The notes: generated by a model from the letters alone, not told the origin. A stretch of DNA of 64,000 nucleotides from Bifidobacterium sp. (GCA_024104275.1 JAGGHK010000003.1:152609-216608); one strand, 5' to 3'. Positions 47,599 to 59,714 are shown, numbered from the stretch's first letter. Program-made: numbers and translations.

Positions 47599-47780
47599 CG
47601 GCGACGTCATAAAAGTGCACTTTGCTGCGTCTTAGATGCACTTTTCCAACGGCAGCGTCACCAACATGCACCTTACAGATGGCAGAGTGCACTTCTTCGA
47701 CGGTGACGTCAGATAAGTGCATCTAGGCCAAGCCAAGGTGCATGTTTCAAACGGGGGCGTCAGAAAAGTGCACTCTGCGG
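47598..47780. repeat. 51-bp-period palindrome array, 3.5 units, sites alternating 21 and 30 bp apart
   Basis: A conserved start ACGGYGRCGTCA lies at 47598, 47649, 47700 and 47751, exact 51-base steps. Each unit holds two copies of a GTGCAC-type core (RTGCAY): 47615, 47636, 47666, 47687, 47717, 47738, 47768, spaced 21, 30, 21, 30, 21, 30. Flanks (AAA...TTT) extend several into AAAGTGCACTTT-like palindromes. It fills the gap after the CYTH gene. No ORF is supported, although 51 bases is 17 codons and part reads open on the minus strand. Confidence 0.85.
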
Positions 47781-47849
47781 GATTAGAAACCGATGGTCGG
47801 GCTTGAGACCCAGCACATAAGTGCCGAAAAGCGAAGAAGGAGCAGAGCC

Positions 47850-48821
47850 TCAGTACATCAACGTGGAGAGGCGACGACGGGCGGCCTTGAGGCGAGGGTC
47901 GTCCGGCTCGGGAATGACGAAGTACTCGAGCAGACGCTTGCGAACCGGCTCCAGATCGGCCTTGTGCCCGGCCGCGAGGAAATCAAGCAGACGCGAGAAT
48001 GCGTCTTCGATCTGGCCGCCGATCATATCGATATCGGCGACGGCAAGCTGGGCGTCGACATCGTCGGGATGCTCGGCCGCGGCCGCACGGACCTCACGCA
48101 CGTCGGCGCTGCCGGAACGCGCCAGCAGCAGGGCCTTGGAACGCTCACGAGCGGCCAACGCGTCGTTGGGGTTCGCTTCAAGCACCTGAGCATAGGCCTC
48201 GGCGGCACCGGCGTAGTCACCGTCGGCCGCGAGCTGATGGGCCTGCTGGTGCTCCGGCGGCACCTGTTCGGCCGCATCCGCTCCCTCACCCGCAGCAGCG
48301 TCGGCATCCGGATCGCCGGAATACGGCGCAGTACCGGTGACTCCGGCCTGCTGGGCCAGCTGCACGATCTGCGGCAGCAAGGTGTCGGTAATCTGGCTCA
48401 ATTCCTCGTCGCTCGGCAGCCCTTCAAGAATCGGCATGGGCCGTCCTCCGATAAGCGCGAATAACGCCGGCGCGCCCTTGATCTGGAAGGCCTGGGCGAT
48501 ATTCGGCTCTGCGTTGATGTCGATACGGGCCAGCTGCAGCTGCCCTTTCATCCCGTTGACGGCATCCCCGAGTTTTTTGGCCATCGCGAACAGGCGGTCA
48601 TCCGTGGGAATCCACAGCAACAGCACCACCGGATAGGTGGCGGAGGTCTGCAGAACCGCTTGGAACGTGGATTCGGTGACATCGATGACGTAGCCGCCTG
48701 CGCTCGGCGCACCGCCGGCCTGACCAGGCTCGGCCTGCACCTGATGCTTGATCGAACTCAAATCAACCGCACCCGCCAATGAAATGCCCGGATTCGACCC
48801 GGAATTGTTTGCTGCTGCCAA
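47850..48821 (-). CDS. YbbN-like thioredoxin-fold protein with TPR-like C-terminus
   Basis: 323 residues from TTG 48821 (AGAAGG before it). Residues about 45-155 form a thioredoxin fold: VTESTFQAVLQTSATYPVVL, LLWIPTDDR in place of the CXXC site, ARIDINAEPNIAQAFQIKGA, PALFALIGGRPMPILEGLPS. The C-half has repeated helices (GDYAGAAEAYAQVLEANPND), tetratricopeptide-like. Such YbbN/CnoX-type proteins act as chaperone-like holdases. Lack of both cysteines rules out disulfide chemistry. It is on the same strand as the lipoprotein, 135 bases apart, so linkage is uncertain. Confidence 0.85.
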   Translation of the reverse strand: MAAANNSGSNPGISLAGAVDLSSIKHQVQAEPGQAGGAPSAGGYVIDVTESTFQAVLQTSATYPVVLLLWIPTDDRLFAMAKKLGDAVNGMKGQLQLARIDINAEPNIAQAFQIKGAPALFALIGGRPMPILEGLPSDEELSQITDTLLPQIVQLAQQAGVTGTAPYSGDPDADAAAGEGADAAEQVPPEHQQAHQLAADGDYAGAAEAYAQVLEANPNDALAARERSKALLLARSGSADVREVRAAAAEHPDDVDAQLAVADIDMIGGQIEDAFSRLLDFLAAGHKADLEPVRKRLLEYFVIPEPDDPRLKAARRRLSTLMY

Positions 48822-48956
48822 AAGTGCCTTCTTTCTCGCTGTGTCGTTGCGACACAGGATTCACTACTTCCCGAAACCGGATGAATACAAGTCTAATCTA
48901 CCTGCCGTCCGCTCTGCAGGACACCGCTTTGTCTGATGGCGGACCAGACTCGAGGC

Positions 48957-49964
48957 CTAGAGCGCTTCGACCTTGATCGGCTGACGTTCGGCGCCTACCG
49001 CGACCACCTTTTTGCCCGACTTGGCCGGCGGCACGTAGAAGGCCAAGACGTTGACATACGTCACCTTCATCGTTCCGGTGGCCTTGCCCTGACCGAACAG
49101 CGCACGCTCGGCATCGCTGGCCGGCTGCGACTCTCGGCCTTCGCCGGCGATACGGGTCCATTCCGAATTAATCTGCGAAACCACCAGGTCGCCGCCTTCG
49201 CTGGAGCGCATCACCGCGATTTCGTTTTTGACCGGAGTGAACATCTGGGTCTGCGTGCCATGGTTACGTTCCATGCCCTGCTGGACCGTTGCGGACAGTT
49301 TATCGAGATCTTGGCGGAAATAATCGTTGTCGAATTTCGAGGCAAACTTGCTCTGCTGCCCGTGCGTCAAAACGTCCGCATACTCATCCACCGCCTGTTG
49401 CGGGGTCATCGACAATCCGGAATCATCCGGCGAGCCCAAACTGGCACCGATTGAGGGGATAGCGAATTCCGGCAGCTTCGCGCCCTGGAAAAGCCTGACG
49501 ACGCCCCAAAGCTTGTAGTTGCTGCGCGGGCTCTGCTGGGTCATCACCAAAAGGCGCTTGGACTGCTGGTCCTGAGTGGTGGTGGTAATCGAGAACACCG
49601 AACGCGGCCAGCCCGACTGGGTGGGAATGATCGTCTGGGCGATGTCTTTGGGAATAGTGGCCTTCGGGTCCATCGTGCCGGTGGCCTGGGCAATCGCCAG
49701 TTCGCTGGTCCGCACCTGAAGGGCAGGGCCGGTGACACGCGCCGAAAGCCCGTCGGGGTTCTTGGCCTTGTCTGAGGCATCAAGAGCGCTGAGGGTCGCC
49801 TTGCGTATCGCCTTTTCCTGCCCCTCGGTAATATCGGGGGTCTGGGTGGACGATTCGGCTCCCTGCGGTTGCGGGGTTTGATCGCCGCACGCGGCGGTGC
49901 CGACTAGCGTTGCGGCTGCCAGAGCCGCGGCCGTCAAGGCCTTCAACAGTTTTTTCGTACTCAT
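48957..49964 (-). CDS. secreted lipoprotein of unknown function
   Basis: 335 residues with an N-terminal signal KKLLKALTAAALAAATL and lipobox LVGTAAC (Cys26), so anchored to the outer face of the membrane. The mature part starts with a Gln/Thr/Ser linker, then a globular region with SVFSITTTTQDQQSKRLLV, NYKLWGVVRLFQGAKLP and AVDEYADVLTHGQQSKFASK. I do not recognise a catalytic motif. Its ATG overlaps the stop of the upstream membrane protein gene by 4 bases, so the two are translationally coupled and probably act together at the envelope. Confidence 0.8.
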   Translation of the reverse strand: MSTKKLLKALTAAALAAATLVGTAACGDQTPQPQGAESSTQTPDITEGQEKAIRKATLSALDASDKAKNPDGLSARVTGPALQVRTSELAIAQATGTMDPKATIPKDIAQTIIPTQSGWPRSVFSITTTTQDQQSKRLLVMTQQSPRSNYKLWGVVRLFQGAKLPEFAIPSIGASLGSPDDSGLSMTPQQAVDEYADVLTHGQQSKFASKFDNDYFRQDLDKLSATVQQGMERNHGTQTQMFTPVKNEIAVMRSSEGGDLVVSQINSEWTRIAGEGRESQPASDAERALFGQGKATGTMKVTYVNVLAFYVPPAKSGKKVVAVGAERQPIKVEAL

Positions 49965-51880
49965 GCGTTTTCCCCGTCCCCGTTTGCACCCGATGTATCG
50001 CCGGACGCTTCTGACGACGTGACTTCTGCCCCCTCGGCCTCGCCGTTTGTATCGTCGTCTGACGTTTCCGAAGAGAAACGCGCGAAATAATCACGGAGCT
50101 CATCCGCGGAAATCACCGTGGTCTCGGCCTGTGCGTGACCTTCGTCAATCAGTTCGTCGGCGCTTGATGCCGTGCGGGTCTCGTCGTTTGCCTCTGCATG
50201 CTCACCGTTACCGGGCTCGACGTCACCTTCCGGCCGCTCAAGCGATACGGCCACACTGGCTGTCCTGAAATCGGTATCCTGCCTGTCGCCGCCATCACGG
50301 TTGTCACTGTTGGTGGCATTGTCACGATTATCCGCATTGTCGAGCTGGTCGGCATGGTCGCGGTTGTCGTATTTGTCGGCATTGCCTTGATCAACGGAAC
50401 TATCATCGTTGGCGTGGTTGACCACGGCATGCCGGGAATGCCTGCCCACCACAGGCTGAGACGTCTCCCTGTCGGATTCGGATTCCGGTTCCGGCTTGCC
50501 ACGATGACGTGCGAACCAGCTCATGTCAGGATTGCCTTCATCAGCACTAACAATGTCGGCACCCTGACTGCCCTGGCCGGAAGTCCCTTGCGTTGCAGCC
50601 GTGGGTTCACCAGAACCTTGCGGCTCAGTAGTTCGAGATTCAGTGGTCTCACCGTTTCGACTTCCCGACGTACCGTCGAAGGCCTGGGTTTGCGAATCAG
50701 AGGCATCGCTCTGCGCCGCGTCTTTCTCGGCAACCCCTGGTTCATTGTCGGCATTTTCGTCCGTGTCATTCTGCATCTGCATATCGGCCACGAGATTGCG
50801 TCTGGTCGGGTCGATGATGCTGGGCGTCGAAACGTCGACATCCGAAAGTCCGCCTTCCGAGCTCGTGGGAAGCAACGATCCGTTGTCCGGCGCAGCGCCC
50901 GTATCCCCTTCGTTTGAGGTCACGTCTGCAGAACCCGCACCGGCGAGATCGGAGGGTTGAATCTTATGGGACGGACGATGGTTGTGGCTCGAGTGTGTCA
51001 GGCTCGTCTTGAGCACGGCAATGCTGCCGGTCATGGCCTCGGAAATCGAGACCTCTTCGGCCTTCGCCTTTTCGCGCACCTCGCGGCGCTTGGCCCGTTT
51101 GCGCTTAAACGATTCATTGGCCATAATAGCGAAAATCGAGGCGGATAATATGGTCAGGACCACGCACACACCAGCCGCGATGAAGAACGGCATGGCATGG
51201 TTCGGCACCTGGTCGCGCACCCAATGCATGGTAATGGTGACACTTGGCTGCTCGAACTTCTTGGCGGATTCGGATTTCGCGACGCCTGTGCCCATATCGA
51301 CGATCATCACCTGATCGTTCTTCACATCATTCAGGTTCATCGAAATCGCCGAATCGCCGCACTTCACGTTCGTCCACATATCCGAATCTTTGAACGCCAC
51401 CTCATCGCCGGCTTGCGTACCGCCGAGCTTCGGCCCGTTCGCGAGTTTGGTGGAAAGCCCCTTCCAACCATCCAGCCCGGTGACGCGGGTGTAATTCTGG
51501 CCGGCCAGCCAGCCAGTGGCGTCCTTGGCGTTGCCCAGAGCCACACAGGTCTGCGCTGTGGCTTTCGCGTTTTTAGTATTACTATTATTGGATTTGGATG
51601 AGGCTTTCGGCTGGTTGCCTTGAGTGCTCACCTTGATATCGACGGATTTGCCAAGCAGGTTCAGCATCCCCGCGTCGGTGACGACGTAACGGGTTCCGGA
51701 AACCGAAGTGGTAGCGTTGATCTCACGCGCCGGCTTCCAGACAGTCAGATTCAAGGCGCCCAAGACGATGAACAGCACCGTGAGAAGCCCGAAAATCGGC
51801 GCGACGACGCCACGCATGATGGTCGCGTGTTTGGTCGGCTTTGCGTTGTGCCTATGCTGCTTATCGTTTGTTGAAGTCAT
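49961..51880 (-). CDS. membrane protein with two helices and long acidic, repeat-containing tail
   Basis: 639 residues. Helix 1 at about 26-48 (VVAPIFGLLTVLFIVLGALN), an extracellular domain of about 180 residues containing GTRYVVTDAGMLNLLGKSVD, helix 2 at about 232-258 (FFIAAGVCVVLTILSASIFA). A cytoplasmic tail of about 370 residues follows, rich in Ser/Asp/Glu/Gln and holding a Asp-Asn repeat stretch (DNRDHADQLDNADNRDN). The family is unknown to me. The tail looks disordered; it may bind other proteins. First gene of the pair with the lipoprotein. Confidence 0.8.
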   Translation of the reverse strand: MTSTNDKQHRHNAKPTKHATIMRGVVAPIFGLLTVLFIVLGALNLTVWKPAREINATTSVSGTRYVVTDAGMLNLLGKSVDIKVSTQGNQPKASSKSNNSNTKNAKATAQTCVALGNAKDATGWLAGQNYTRVTGLDGWKGLSTKLANGPKLGGTQAGDEVAFKDSDMWTNVKCGDSAISMNLNDVKNDQVMIVDMGTGVAKSESAKKFEQPSVTITMHWVRDQVPNHAMPFFIAAGVCVVLTILSASIFAIMANESFKRKRAKRREVREKAKAEEVSISEAMTGSIAVLKTSLTHSSHNHRPSHKIQPSDLAGAGSADVTSNEGDTGAAPDNGSLLPTSSEGGLSDVDVSTPSIIDPTRRNLVADMQMQNDTDENADNEPGVAEKDAAQSDASDSQTQAFDGTSGSRNGETTESRTTEPQGSGEPTAATQGTSGQGSQGADIVSADEGNPDMSWFARHRGKPEPESESDRETSQPVVGRHSRHAVVNHANDDSSVDQGNADKYDNRDHADQLDNADNRDNATNSDNRDGGDRQDTDFRTASVAVSLERPEGDVEPGNGEHAEANDETRTASSADELIDEGHAQAETTVISADELRDYFARFSSETSDDDTNGEAEGAEVTSSEASGDTSGANGDGENA

Positions 51881-52114
51881 ATTGCCTTATATTCTACAGG
51901 GCCTATCCGATAGAATTCTGAAAGAACCAACCTTTCATGTTTTATAGAGCGATAATTTAAGCCCCGAACAGTCATCAATCCTTGAAATCTAAAGTATAGA
52001 GCCTGCACAAACGCTTTTGTCGAGAGATGAACCGATCCAGAACAATCCTTACGAAATGATAAATCGGGAATGATTCTGCGAGTAAATCAGGGTTCGGGGC
52101 TAATGTGGTGAGAC

Positions 52115-53080
52115 ATGAGCAACAAACACTGCCGAACATTCGGCCGTATTCTCGCCGCCGCCTGCGCCATCGCCTTGTCATTCGGTATGGCCGCTTGCGG
52201 ATCGAGCAGCGACAACAGCAAATCCGCAGATTCCTCGAACGACACCCAGATGGCCGGGGTCACCGCCACTGGAACGCTCGGCAAAAAGCCGAAAATCACC
52301 TTCCATACCCCGATGAAGGTAGTCAACAATTCCTATGCCGTGCTGCAAAAAGGCAACGGCCCTGCAATCCAGAAAGACAATCACGTCTGCGTACAGGGCA
52401 TCGCGCTCAATGCCAAGGACGGCAGCGAGATGATGAGCACGTGGGAAAAGAACACCCCCGACTGCTCGATGGTCATGAACGAGGACGGGGCCGGCAAGAC
52501 CTATTACAACGTGTTGAAGGACCAGAAGATCAACTCGACCATCGCCTTCGGCGTCAACGACAACAACAAGGCCAGCACCTCTTACATTATGGCGCTTACA
52601 TTGGTTTCCCAATCCAAGCCCATGACGCGTGCCGAGGGCGAAAAGGTCACGGACATTCCCGCGGATCTGCCCAAGGTGACGCTCGATGAAAAGGGCGCAC
52701 CGTCCATCGATTTCAACGGCTACAAGCCCGGCAACGACCTCGTCGTCCAGCCGCTCATCAAAGGCAAAGGCAAGAAGGTCGCCGAGACCGACACCATCGA
52801 TGCTCACTACACCGGCTGGGTAATGGGCGCCGACGGCAAGCCCTCGAAGTTCGATTCCTCTTGGGACCGCGGCAAGGCCACAAACTTCTCGTTGCAGCAG
52901 GTCGTCAAGGGCTGGACCAAAGGCTTAGCCGGACAGACGGTCGGCTCGCAGGTGTTGCTGGTCATTCCTCCTGACTTGGGCTACGGCAACGAGGCGAAGG
53001 ACAAGATTCCCGCCAATTCGACGCTCTACTTCGTGGTCGATATTCTTTACGATTACGGCCAGATGCAGACTCAGCAATGA
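52115..53080 (+). CDS. FKBP-type peptidyl-prolyl isomerase lipoprotein
   Basis: 321 residues. Signal RILAAACAIALSFGMAAC with the lipid Cys at about 28. A first domain (about 45-180) has a degenerate FKBP-like pattern. The second, about 215-318, has the FKBP signature: DTIDAHYTGWVMGADGKPSK, FDSSWDRGKATNFSLQQVVK, GWTKGLAGQTVGSQVLLVIP, PDLGYGN. It would help fold secreted proteins outside the membrane. Single gene; terminator at 53119. Upstream gap 51881-52114 holds no other gene. Confidence 0.92.
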   Translation: MSNKHCRTFGRILAAACAIALSFGMAACGSSSDNSKSADSSNDTQMAGVTATGTLGKKPKITFHTPMKVVNNSYAVLQKGNGPAIQKDNHVCVQGIALNAKDGSEMMSTWEKNTPDCSMVMNEDGAGKTYYNVLKDQKINSTIAFGVNDNNKASTSYIMALTLVSQSKPMTRAEGEKVTDIPADLPKVTLDEKGAPSIDFNGYKPGNDLVVQPLIKGKGKKVAETDTIDAHYTGWVMGADGKPSKFDSSWDRGKATNFSLQQVVKGWTKGLAGQTVGSQVLLVIPPDLGYGNEAKDKIPANSTLYFVVDILYDYGQMQTQQ

Positions 53081-53118
53081 GTCGGCCGATGCATCCGATA
53101 CATAACTAAGGCCAACAG

Positions 53119-53160
53119 AATTCCCGGATATTCCACATTGCGTGGTGTCCGGGAATTTTT
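53119..53160 (+). terminator. rho-independent terminator after the FKBP gene
   Basis: AATTCCCGGA with TCCGGGAATT (10 bp) plus an inner CCAC/GTGG stem, followed by TTT and TTATT. 38 bases downstream of the stop. A strong intrinsic terminator. Confidence 0.9.
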
Positions 53161-53310
53161 ATTGGCTATGAAACTTGCACTCACAATGATGGAACCGGAT
53201 CCGACAGAGCCATGGAAGGCGAAAACCCGGGTACACAGCCAAGTTAAAAGCCGGATCACGCCGAATGTGCGGAACTGGCGAATTCGCGAATTCAGTAAGC
53301 GCTCTCTTCT

Positions 53311-54171
53311 TTAGAAAAGTCGGAGACTGTCGTCGTCGGTACCCTTCATATCCTCGTAGTCGAGAATCAGGCAGTCGAAACCACGTTCGGTCGCCAGAAC
53401 TTTGGCTTGCGGGGTGATGGTCTGGGCGGCGAACATGCCACGGACCGGGGCAAGCAGCGGGTCCTTGTTCAGAAGCTTGACGTAGCGGGTGAGCTGTTCG
53501 ACGCCGTCGATGCCGCCATGTCGCTTGATCTCGATGGCGACATGCTGGCCGTTGCCGTCGATGGCCATGATATCGACCGGGCCGACCGGCGTGGGATATT
53601 CCCGACGTACGAGCTTCGCGCCTTTGCCGATCCGTTCGATCTGCTGGGCGAGATAATACTGGAGATGGTCTTCGACACCGTCCTTGACGAGTCCCGGATC
53701 CTCCCCCAAATCGTACGTCTCATCGGAATAGACGTGCTGCACGGTGACTTCAAGAACGTCCGTAGATTTCTGCGCAGCGACGCGAAAGACCTTTTCCGGC
53801 AACGGTTCAGCGTCTTTGCCGGCTGTGTCGATATCGGCTTCTACAGAACCTTGCTCCGCAAAATCCCCATCTGAACGGGCGGCCGCTTCGACTTCCGCAG
53901 AGTTTTCTGCAACGGCGCCCCCAGTCGAGTCCACCGTCGTTTCGTCTTGTTCTTCCCGGTTTCCCGACACGGCTACTTCGCCGCGTTTCGGTGTGACTTC
54001 GCGGATGGTGCAGGGCGCGGCCATCCAGTTAAGCGGCTTGTAGGAGCCGAGCTCGGAGAAAATCAGCAGGCTCTGGTCGGCTTTGATCATGAGCACCCGC
54101 TTGGCCATGGGCAACGAGGCGTTGAGCCTTCCGGAATAAACAGCGGAGCAGTCAGCAACAATAATTCGCAC
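53311..54171 (-). CDS. nucS: endonuclease NucS (EndoMS), mismatch repair
   Basis: 286 residues, longer than the usual about 220-260. N-domain MRIIVADCSAVYSGRLNASL and SYKPLNWMAAP bind DNA. An acidic insert at about 60-125 (Glu/Asp/Ala-rich) separates it from the nuclease domain. There PTPVGPVDIMAIDGNGQHVA and IEIKRHG hold Asp200, Glu214, Lys216, and QLTRYVKLL completes the RecB-like site. The C-terminus ends SLRLF, a sliding-clamp-binding type tail. In actinobacteria lacking MutS/MutL it cuts mismatched DNA on both strands. The start is GTG 54171. Confidence 0.95.
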   Translation of the reverse strand: MRIIVADCSAVYSGRLNASLPMAKRVLMIKADQSLLIFSELGSYKPLNWMAAPCTIREVTPKRGEVAVSGNREEQDETTVDSTGGAVAENSAEVEAAARSDGDFAEQGSVEADIDTAGKDAEPLPEKVFRVAAQKSTDVLEVTVQHVYSDETYDLGEDPGLVKDGVEDHLQYYLAQQIERIGKGAKLVRREYPTPVGPVDIMAIDGNGQHVAIEIKRHGGIDGVEQLTRYVKLLNKDPLLAPVRGMFAAQTITPQAKVLATERGFDCLILDYEDMKGTDDDSLRLF

Positions 54172-54290
54172 GCTGGCTACCTTACCCGAGCCTCTAGGCG
54201 AAATCCGAAAAATCGAGTGTATGGATATTTATGACAAGGTGCAATAAATGCCTGTAGGTGTGCGGAACCGAATATCAAAGAAATACAAAG

Positions 54291-54321
54291 GCGGAGACAC
54301 CGAATATATCGATGTCTCCGC
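54291..54321 (-). terminator. terminator of the ATP synthase operon
   Basis: GCGGAGACA with TGTCTCCGC (9 bp) around a 13-base loop, followed on the minus strand by CTTTGTATTTCTTT. 37 bases past the atpC stop and upstream of nucS. Confidence 0.8.
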
Positions 54322-54357
54322 AGTATTGACGAAAGTCGCCAACGGAACAACTAAAAC

Positions 54358-54650
54358 TTAGTCAGCGGTTGCCGTCGGATCCTTCTTGGTGTCCACGCCG
54401 GTTTCGACGGCGACGGTCAGCGAGTTGGAATCGAAGGACGCGAACCCGTCGGTCACCTCGAAGCTGTGACGGTTGCCGTCAACGTCAATGGCCGAAACCG
54501 TGCCTTTGTCGATCACCGTGAGAATCGGCTCATGGTCGGGCAGAAGCCCCATGCCACCCTCGCTCGCGGGGATGGACACGGACTTCGCCTCGCCTGTCCA
54601 CAGCGGTCGGTCGGAGGCGACGATATTCACCTTCATCGTGGAGCCGGCCA

Positions 54651-54651
<1 letters not shown>
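54358..54651 (-). CDS. atpC: F1 ATP synthase epsilon subunit
   Basis: 97 residues from ATG 54651, whose A is shared with the TGA of atpD (TGATG), so translation is coupled. KVNIVASDRPLWTGEAKSVS, then GGMGLLPDHEPILTVIDKGT are the beta-sandwich of epsilon. The usual C-terminal two-helix regulatory domain is almost absent, as in several actinobacteria. It connects the gamma shaft to the c-ring. Confidence 0.95.
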
Positions 54652-57163
<2,512 letters not shown>

Positions 57164-57166
57164 GGG

Positions 57167-58801
57167 TTACTTATCCCCCGCCACAATCTTTTCCTGCTCA
57201 ATCTTGGTAGGCGTGATGGCGACCGGCTTCTTGACGACCAATGGCTTTCCGGCCTTGGTCACGTAGTTCTCGCGGTACTTCTCGACGGCCTCATCCAAAG
57301 CCTTCTCGGTATCGTCGGTGAAGTTTTCGGTGTCACGAATCGTCTTCAGGATATCGGTGTTGTGCTCGAGGTAGTCCAGCAGACCATGCTCGAAGGGCAG
57401 CACGTCGGCGATGTCGAGATCGTCGAGCTTGCCATGGGTGCCGGCCCACACGGAGACGACCTCCTGCTCCATCGAATACGGGGAGAACTGAGGCTGTTTC
57501 AACAGCTCGGTCAGGCGGGCGCCGCGGGTCAGCTGGGCCTTGGAAGCCGCATCCAAATCGGAAGCGAACATCGCGAAGGACTGCAGCGATCGGTACTGCG
57601 CCAGCGAGATCTTCAAGGTGCCGGAAACCTTCTTCAACGCCTTGGTCTGGGCCGCGCCACCGACGCGGGAGACCGAGATGCCGACGTCCACTGCGGGGCG
57701 CTGGTTGGCATTGAACAGGTCGGACTGCAGGAAGATCTGACCGTCAGTGATGGAAATGACGTTCGTCGGGATGTAGGCGGACACATCGTTCGCCTTCGTC
57801 TCCACAATCGGCAGACCGGTCATCGAGCCACCGCCAAGGTCATCGGAGAGCTTGGCGCAACGTTCGAGCAAACGGGAATGCAGATAGAAGACGTCTCCCG
57901 GGTAGGCCTCGCGCCCCGGCGGGCGACGCAGCAGCAGGGAGATCGAGCGGTAGGCCTCGGCCTGCTTCGACAGATCGTCGAAGACGATGAGGACGTGCTT
58001 GCCGTGATACATCCAGTGCTGGCCGATGGCCGAACCGGTGTAGGGGGCGATGTACTTGAAGCCTGCGGAATCGGAAGCCGGGCTGGCCACGATGGTCGTG
58101 TATTCCATCGCGCCCGCCTCTTCAAGGCTCTGACGCACGGAGGCGATAGTCGAGCCCTTCTGGCCGACCGCCACATAGATGCAGCGCACCTGCTTCTTCG
58201 GGTCGCCGCTCTCCCAGTTGCTTTTCTGGTTCAAAATCGCATCGATCGCAATGGCCGTTTTGCCGGTCTGGCGGTCGCCGATGATGAGCTGGCGCTGACC
58301 ACGGCCGATCGGTGTCATCGCGTCAATAGCCTTCAAGCCCGTGGAAAGCGGTTCCACAACGGGCTGACGATGCATAACGTCCGGGGCCTGCGCCTCGAGA
58401 ATTCTGCGGCCTTCGCTCTTGATTTCACCCAAGCCATCGATCGGTTTGCCCAGAGGGTCAACCGTACGCCCGAGATAGCCGTCGCCGACCGGCACGGAAA
58501 GCACCTCTCCGGTGCGCCGTACCTCCTGGCCTTCCTCGACACCTGCGAAGTCGCCGAGGATAACCACGCCGATCTCACGGGGATCAAGGTTGAAAGCCAG
58601 GCCGAGCGTGCCGTCTTCGAACGTCAGCAGCTCGTTGGCCATGCAACCAGGCAGTCCCGTTACATGTGCGATGCCATCGCCGGCCGTGGCGACATAGCCC
58701 ACCTCTTGGGTGGGAGTGTCGCTGGGCGTGTACGAATCGACGAAATCGTCGAGGGCCTTTCGCACATTCGCAGGATCAATGGTAAGTTCTGCCATGATCA
58801 C
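57167..58801 (-). CDS. atpA: F1 ATP synthase alpha subunit
   Basis: 544 residues. [20 protein letters not shown], the Walker [16 protein letters not shown] at about 170, then [40 protein letters not shown] and [20 protein letters not shown]. It forms the non-catalytic nucleotide sites. GGCAGAACTTACC-type site before ATG 58801; 85 bases downstream of atpH. Confidence 0.99.
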   Translation of the reverse strand: MIMAELTIDPANVRKALDDFVDSYTPSDTPTQEVGYVATAGDGIAHVTGLPGCMANELLTFEDGTLGLAFNLDPREIGVVILGDFAGVEEGQEVRRTGEVLSVPVGDGYLGRTVDPLGKPIDGLGEIKSEGRRILEAQAPDVMHRQPVVEPLSTGLKAIDAMTPIGRGQRQLIIGDRQTGKTAIAIDAILNQKSNWESGDPKKQVRCIYVAVGQKGSTIASVRQSLEEAGAMEYTTIVASPASDSAGFKYIAPYTGSAIGQHWMYHGKHVLIVFDDLSKQAEAYRSISLLLRRPPGREAYPGDVFYLHSRLLERCAKLSDDLGGGSMTGLPIVETKANDVSAYIPTNVISITDGQIFLQSDLFNANQRPAVDVGISVSRVGGAAQTKALKKVSGTLKISLAQYRSLQSFAMFASDLDAASKAQLTRGARLTELLKQPQFSPYSMEQEVVSVWAGTHGKLDDLDIADVLPFEHGLLDYLEHNTDILKTIRDTENFTDDTEKALDEAVEKYRENYVTKAGKPLVVKKPVAITPTKIEQEKIVAGDK

Positions 58802-58886
58802 TCCTTATTGATTAATTTGTTGACTGATAAGTCTTGGTATCGGATGCCCTGTTCGAGCACCTTGTTTGTTGGTTCCGATGTGCCGT

Positions 58887-59714
58887 TCACATCTCCGTGG
58901 TCACTTTTCGTCGCAGCTGCAAGAGCTGGGCGGCAATGGTGTTGTCCGTGACGTCCGCTCCGACCTGAACACGCATACCGCCGATAACGGTTGGATCGAC
59001 GGACGAATTGATATGCACTGGATGGCCGAGCTTGGCCGAGTAAATCTCGACAAGCCGCTTAATCTGCGCCTTGCTCAACGGCGTGGCCGTCGTGACGGTG
59101 ACCATCGACTCCCCCATATGGCGGGTGAATTTGGCGATAAGCCACTCGAGCGTCTCGAGGAAGCGACGGTGACGCGGATTGGCAGCGGCGTGTTCGGCCA
59201 GTCTCATAGTCACCTTGTTGAGCTTCGAGTCGCCGAAGACCGTATGCAGAAGCTCAAGGCGTGCCTTGGCCGGCGCAAAGTCGTCGGAAAGCTTGGAACG
59301 CAGCACCGACATCTTGAGCAATGCGGAATGCATTTGTGCCAATTCGACGGAAACGGCAAGCGTGCTGTCGGTCGCACCAGCGTAATACATCATCGCATCC
59401 ACCGCAAAATCCTCGACGGCATTGGCGATATCCCTGACCCGGCTCCAATTACGCGAGACCAGATCGCTCATGATATCCACCGTCAAAGGATCGGCCTGAC
59501 CGGCGAGAATGGCTTTGACAAGGGCGACCTTGTCGGATGTGGGACGGGACGGATCGGTGAGCGAACGCTCCACCTGCGCATCATGGTCAAGCAGATTGGT
59601 GACGACGAACAGCTCTTCGCCGATCCGCCAGGCATCCGTTCCCTTCGCCCTTAACTTCGGGGCCAGGGAATCACGCGATGTGCGATCGGCTTGCAGTGAC
59701 GCTTCACCTCGCAT
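58887..59714 (-). CDS. atpH: F1 ATP synthase delta subunit
   Basis: 275 residues, the actinobacterial long form (usual about 180 elsewhere). Its N-part is helical (DRTSRDSLAPKLRAKGTDAW). The conserved C-part has TRHMGESMVTVTTATPLSKA, LGHPVHINSSVDPTVIGGM and RVQVGADVTDNTIAAQL. It links F1 to the b-subunit stator. Between atpF and atpA. Confidence 0.95.
   Translation of the reverse strand: MRGEASLQADRTSRDSLAPKLRAKGTDAWRIGEELFVVTNLLDHDAQVERSLTDPSRPTSDKVALVKAILAGQADPLTVDIMSDLVSRNWSRVRDIANAVEDFAVDAMMYYAGATDSTLAVSVELAQMHSALLKMSVLRSKLSDDFAPAKARLELLHTVFGDSKLNKVTMRLAEHAAANPRHRRFLETLEWLIAKFTRHMGESMVTVTTATPLSKAQIKRLVEIYSAKLGHPVHINSSVDPTVIGGMRVQVGADVTDNTIAAQLLQLRRKVTTEM

Noticed and set aside
47438-47722. 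Minus-strand frame with 17-residue repeats over the 51-bp array
   Set aside because: 51 is a multiple of three so the frame stays open by arithmetic; the fourth unit has stops, no ribosome site, and it runs antisense into the CYTH gene.
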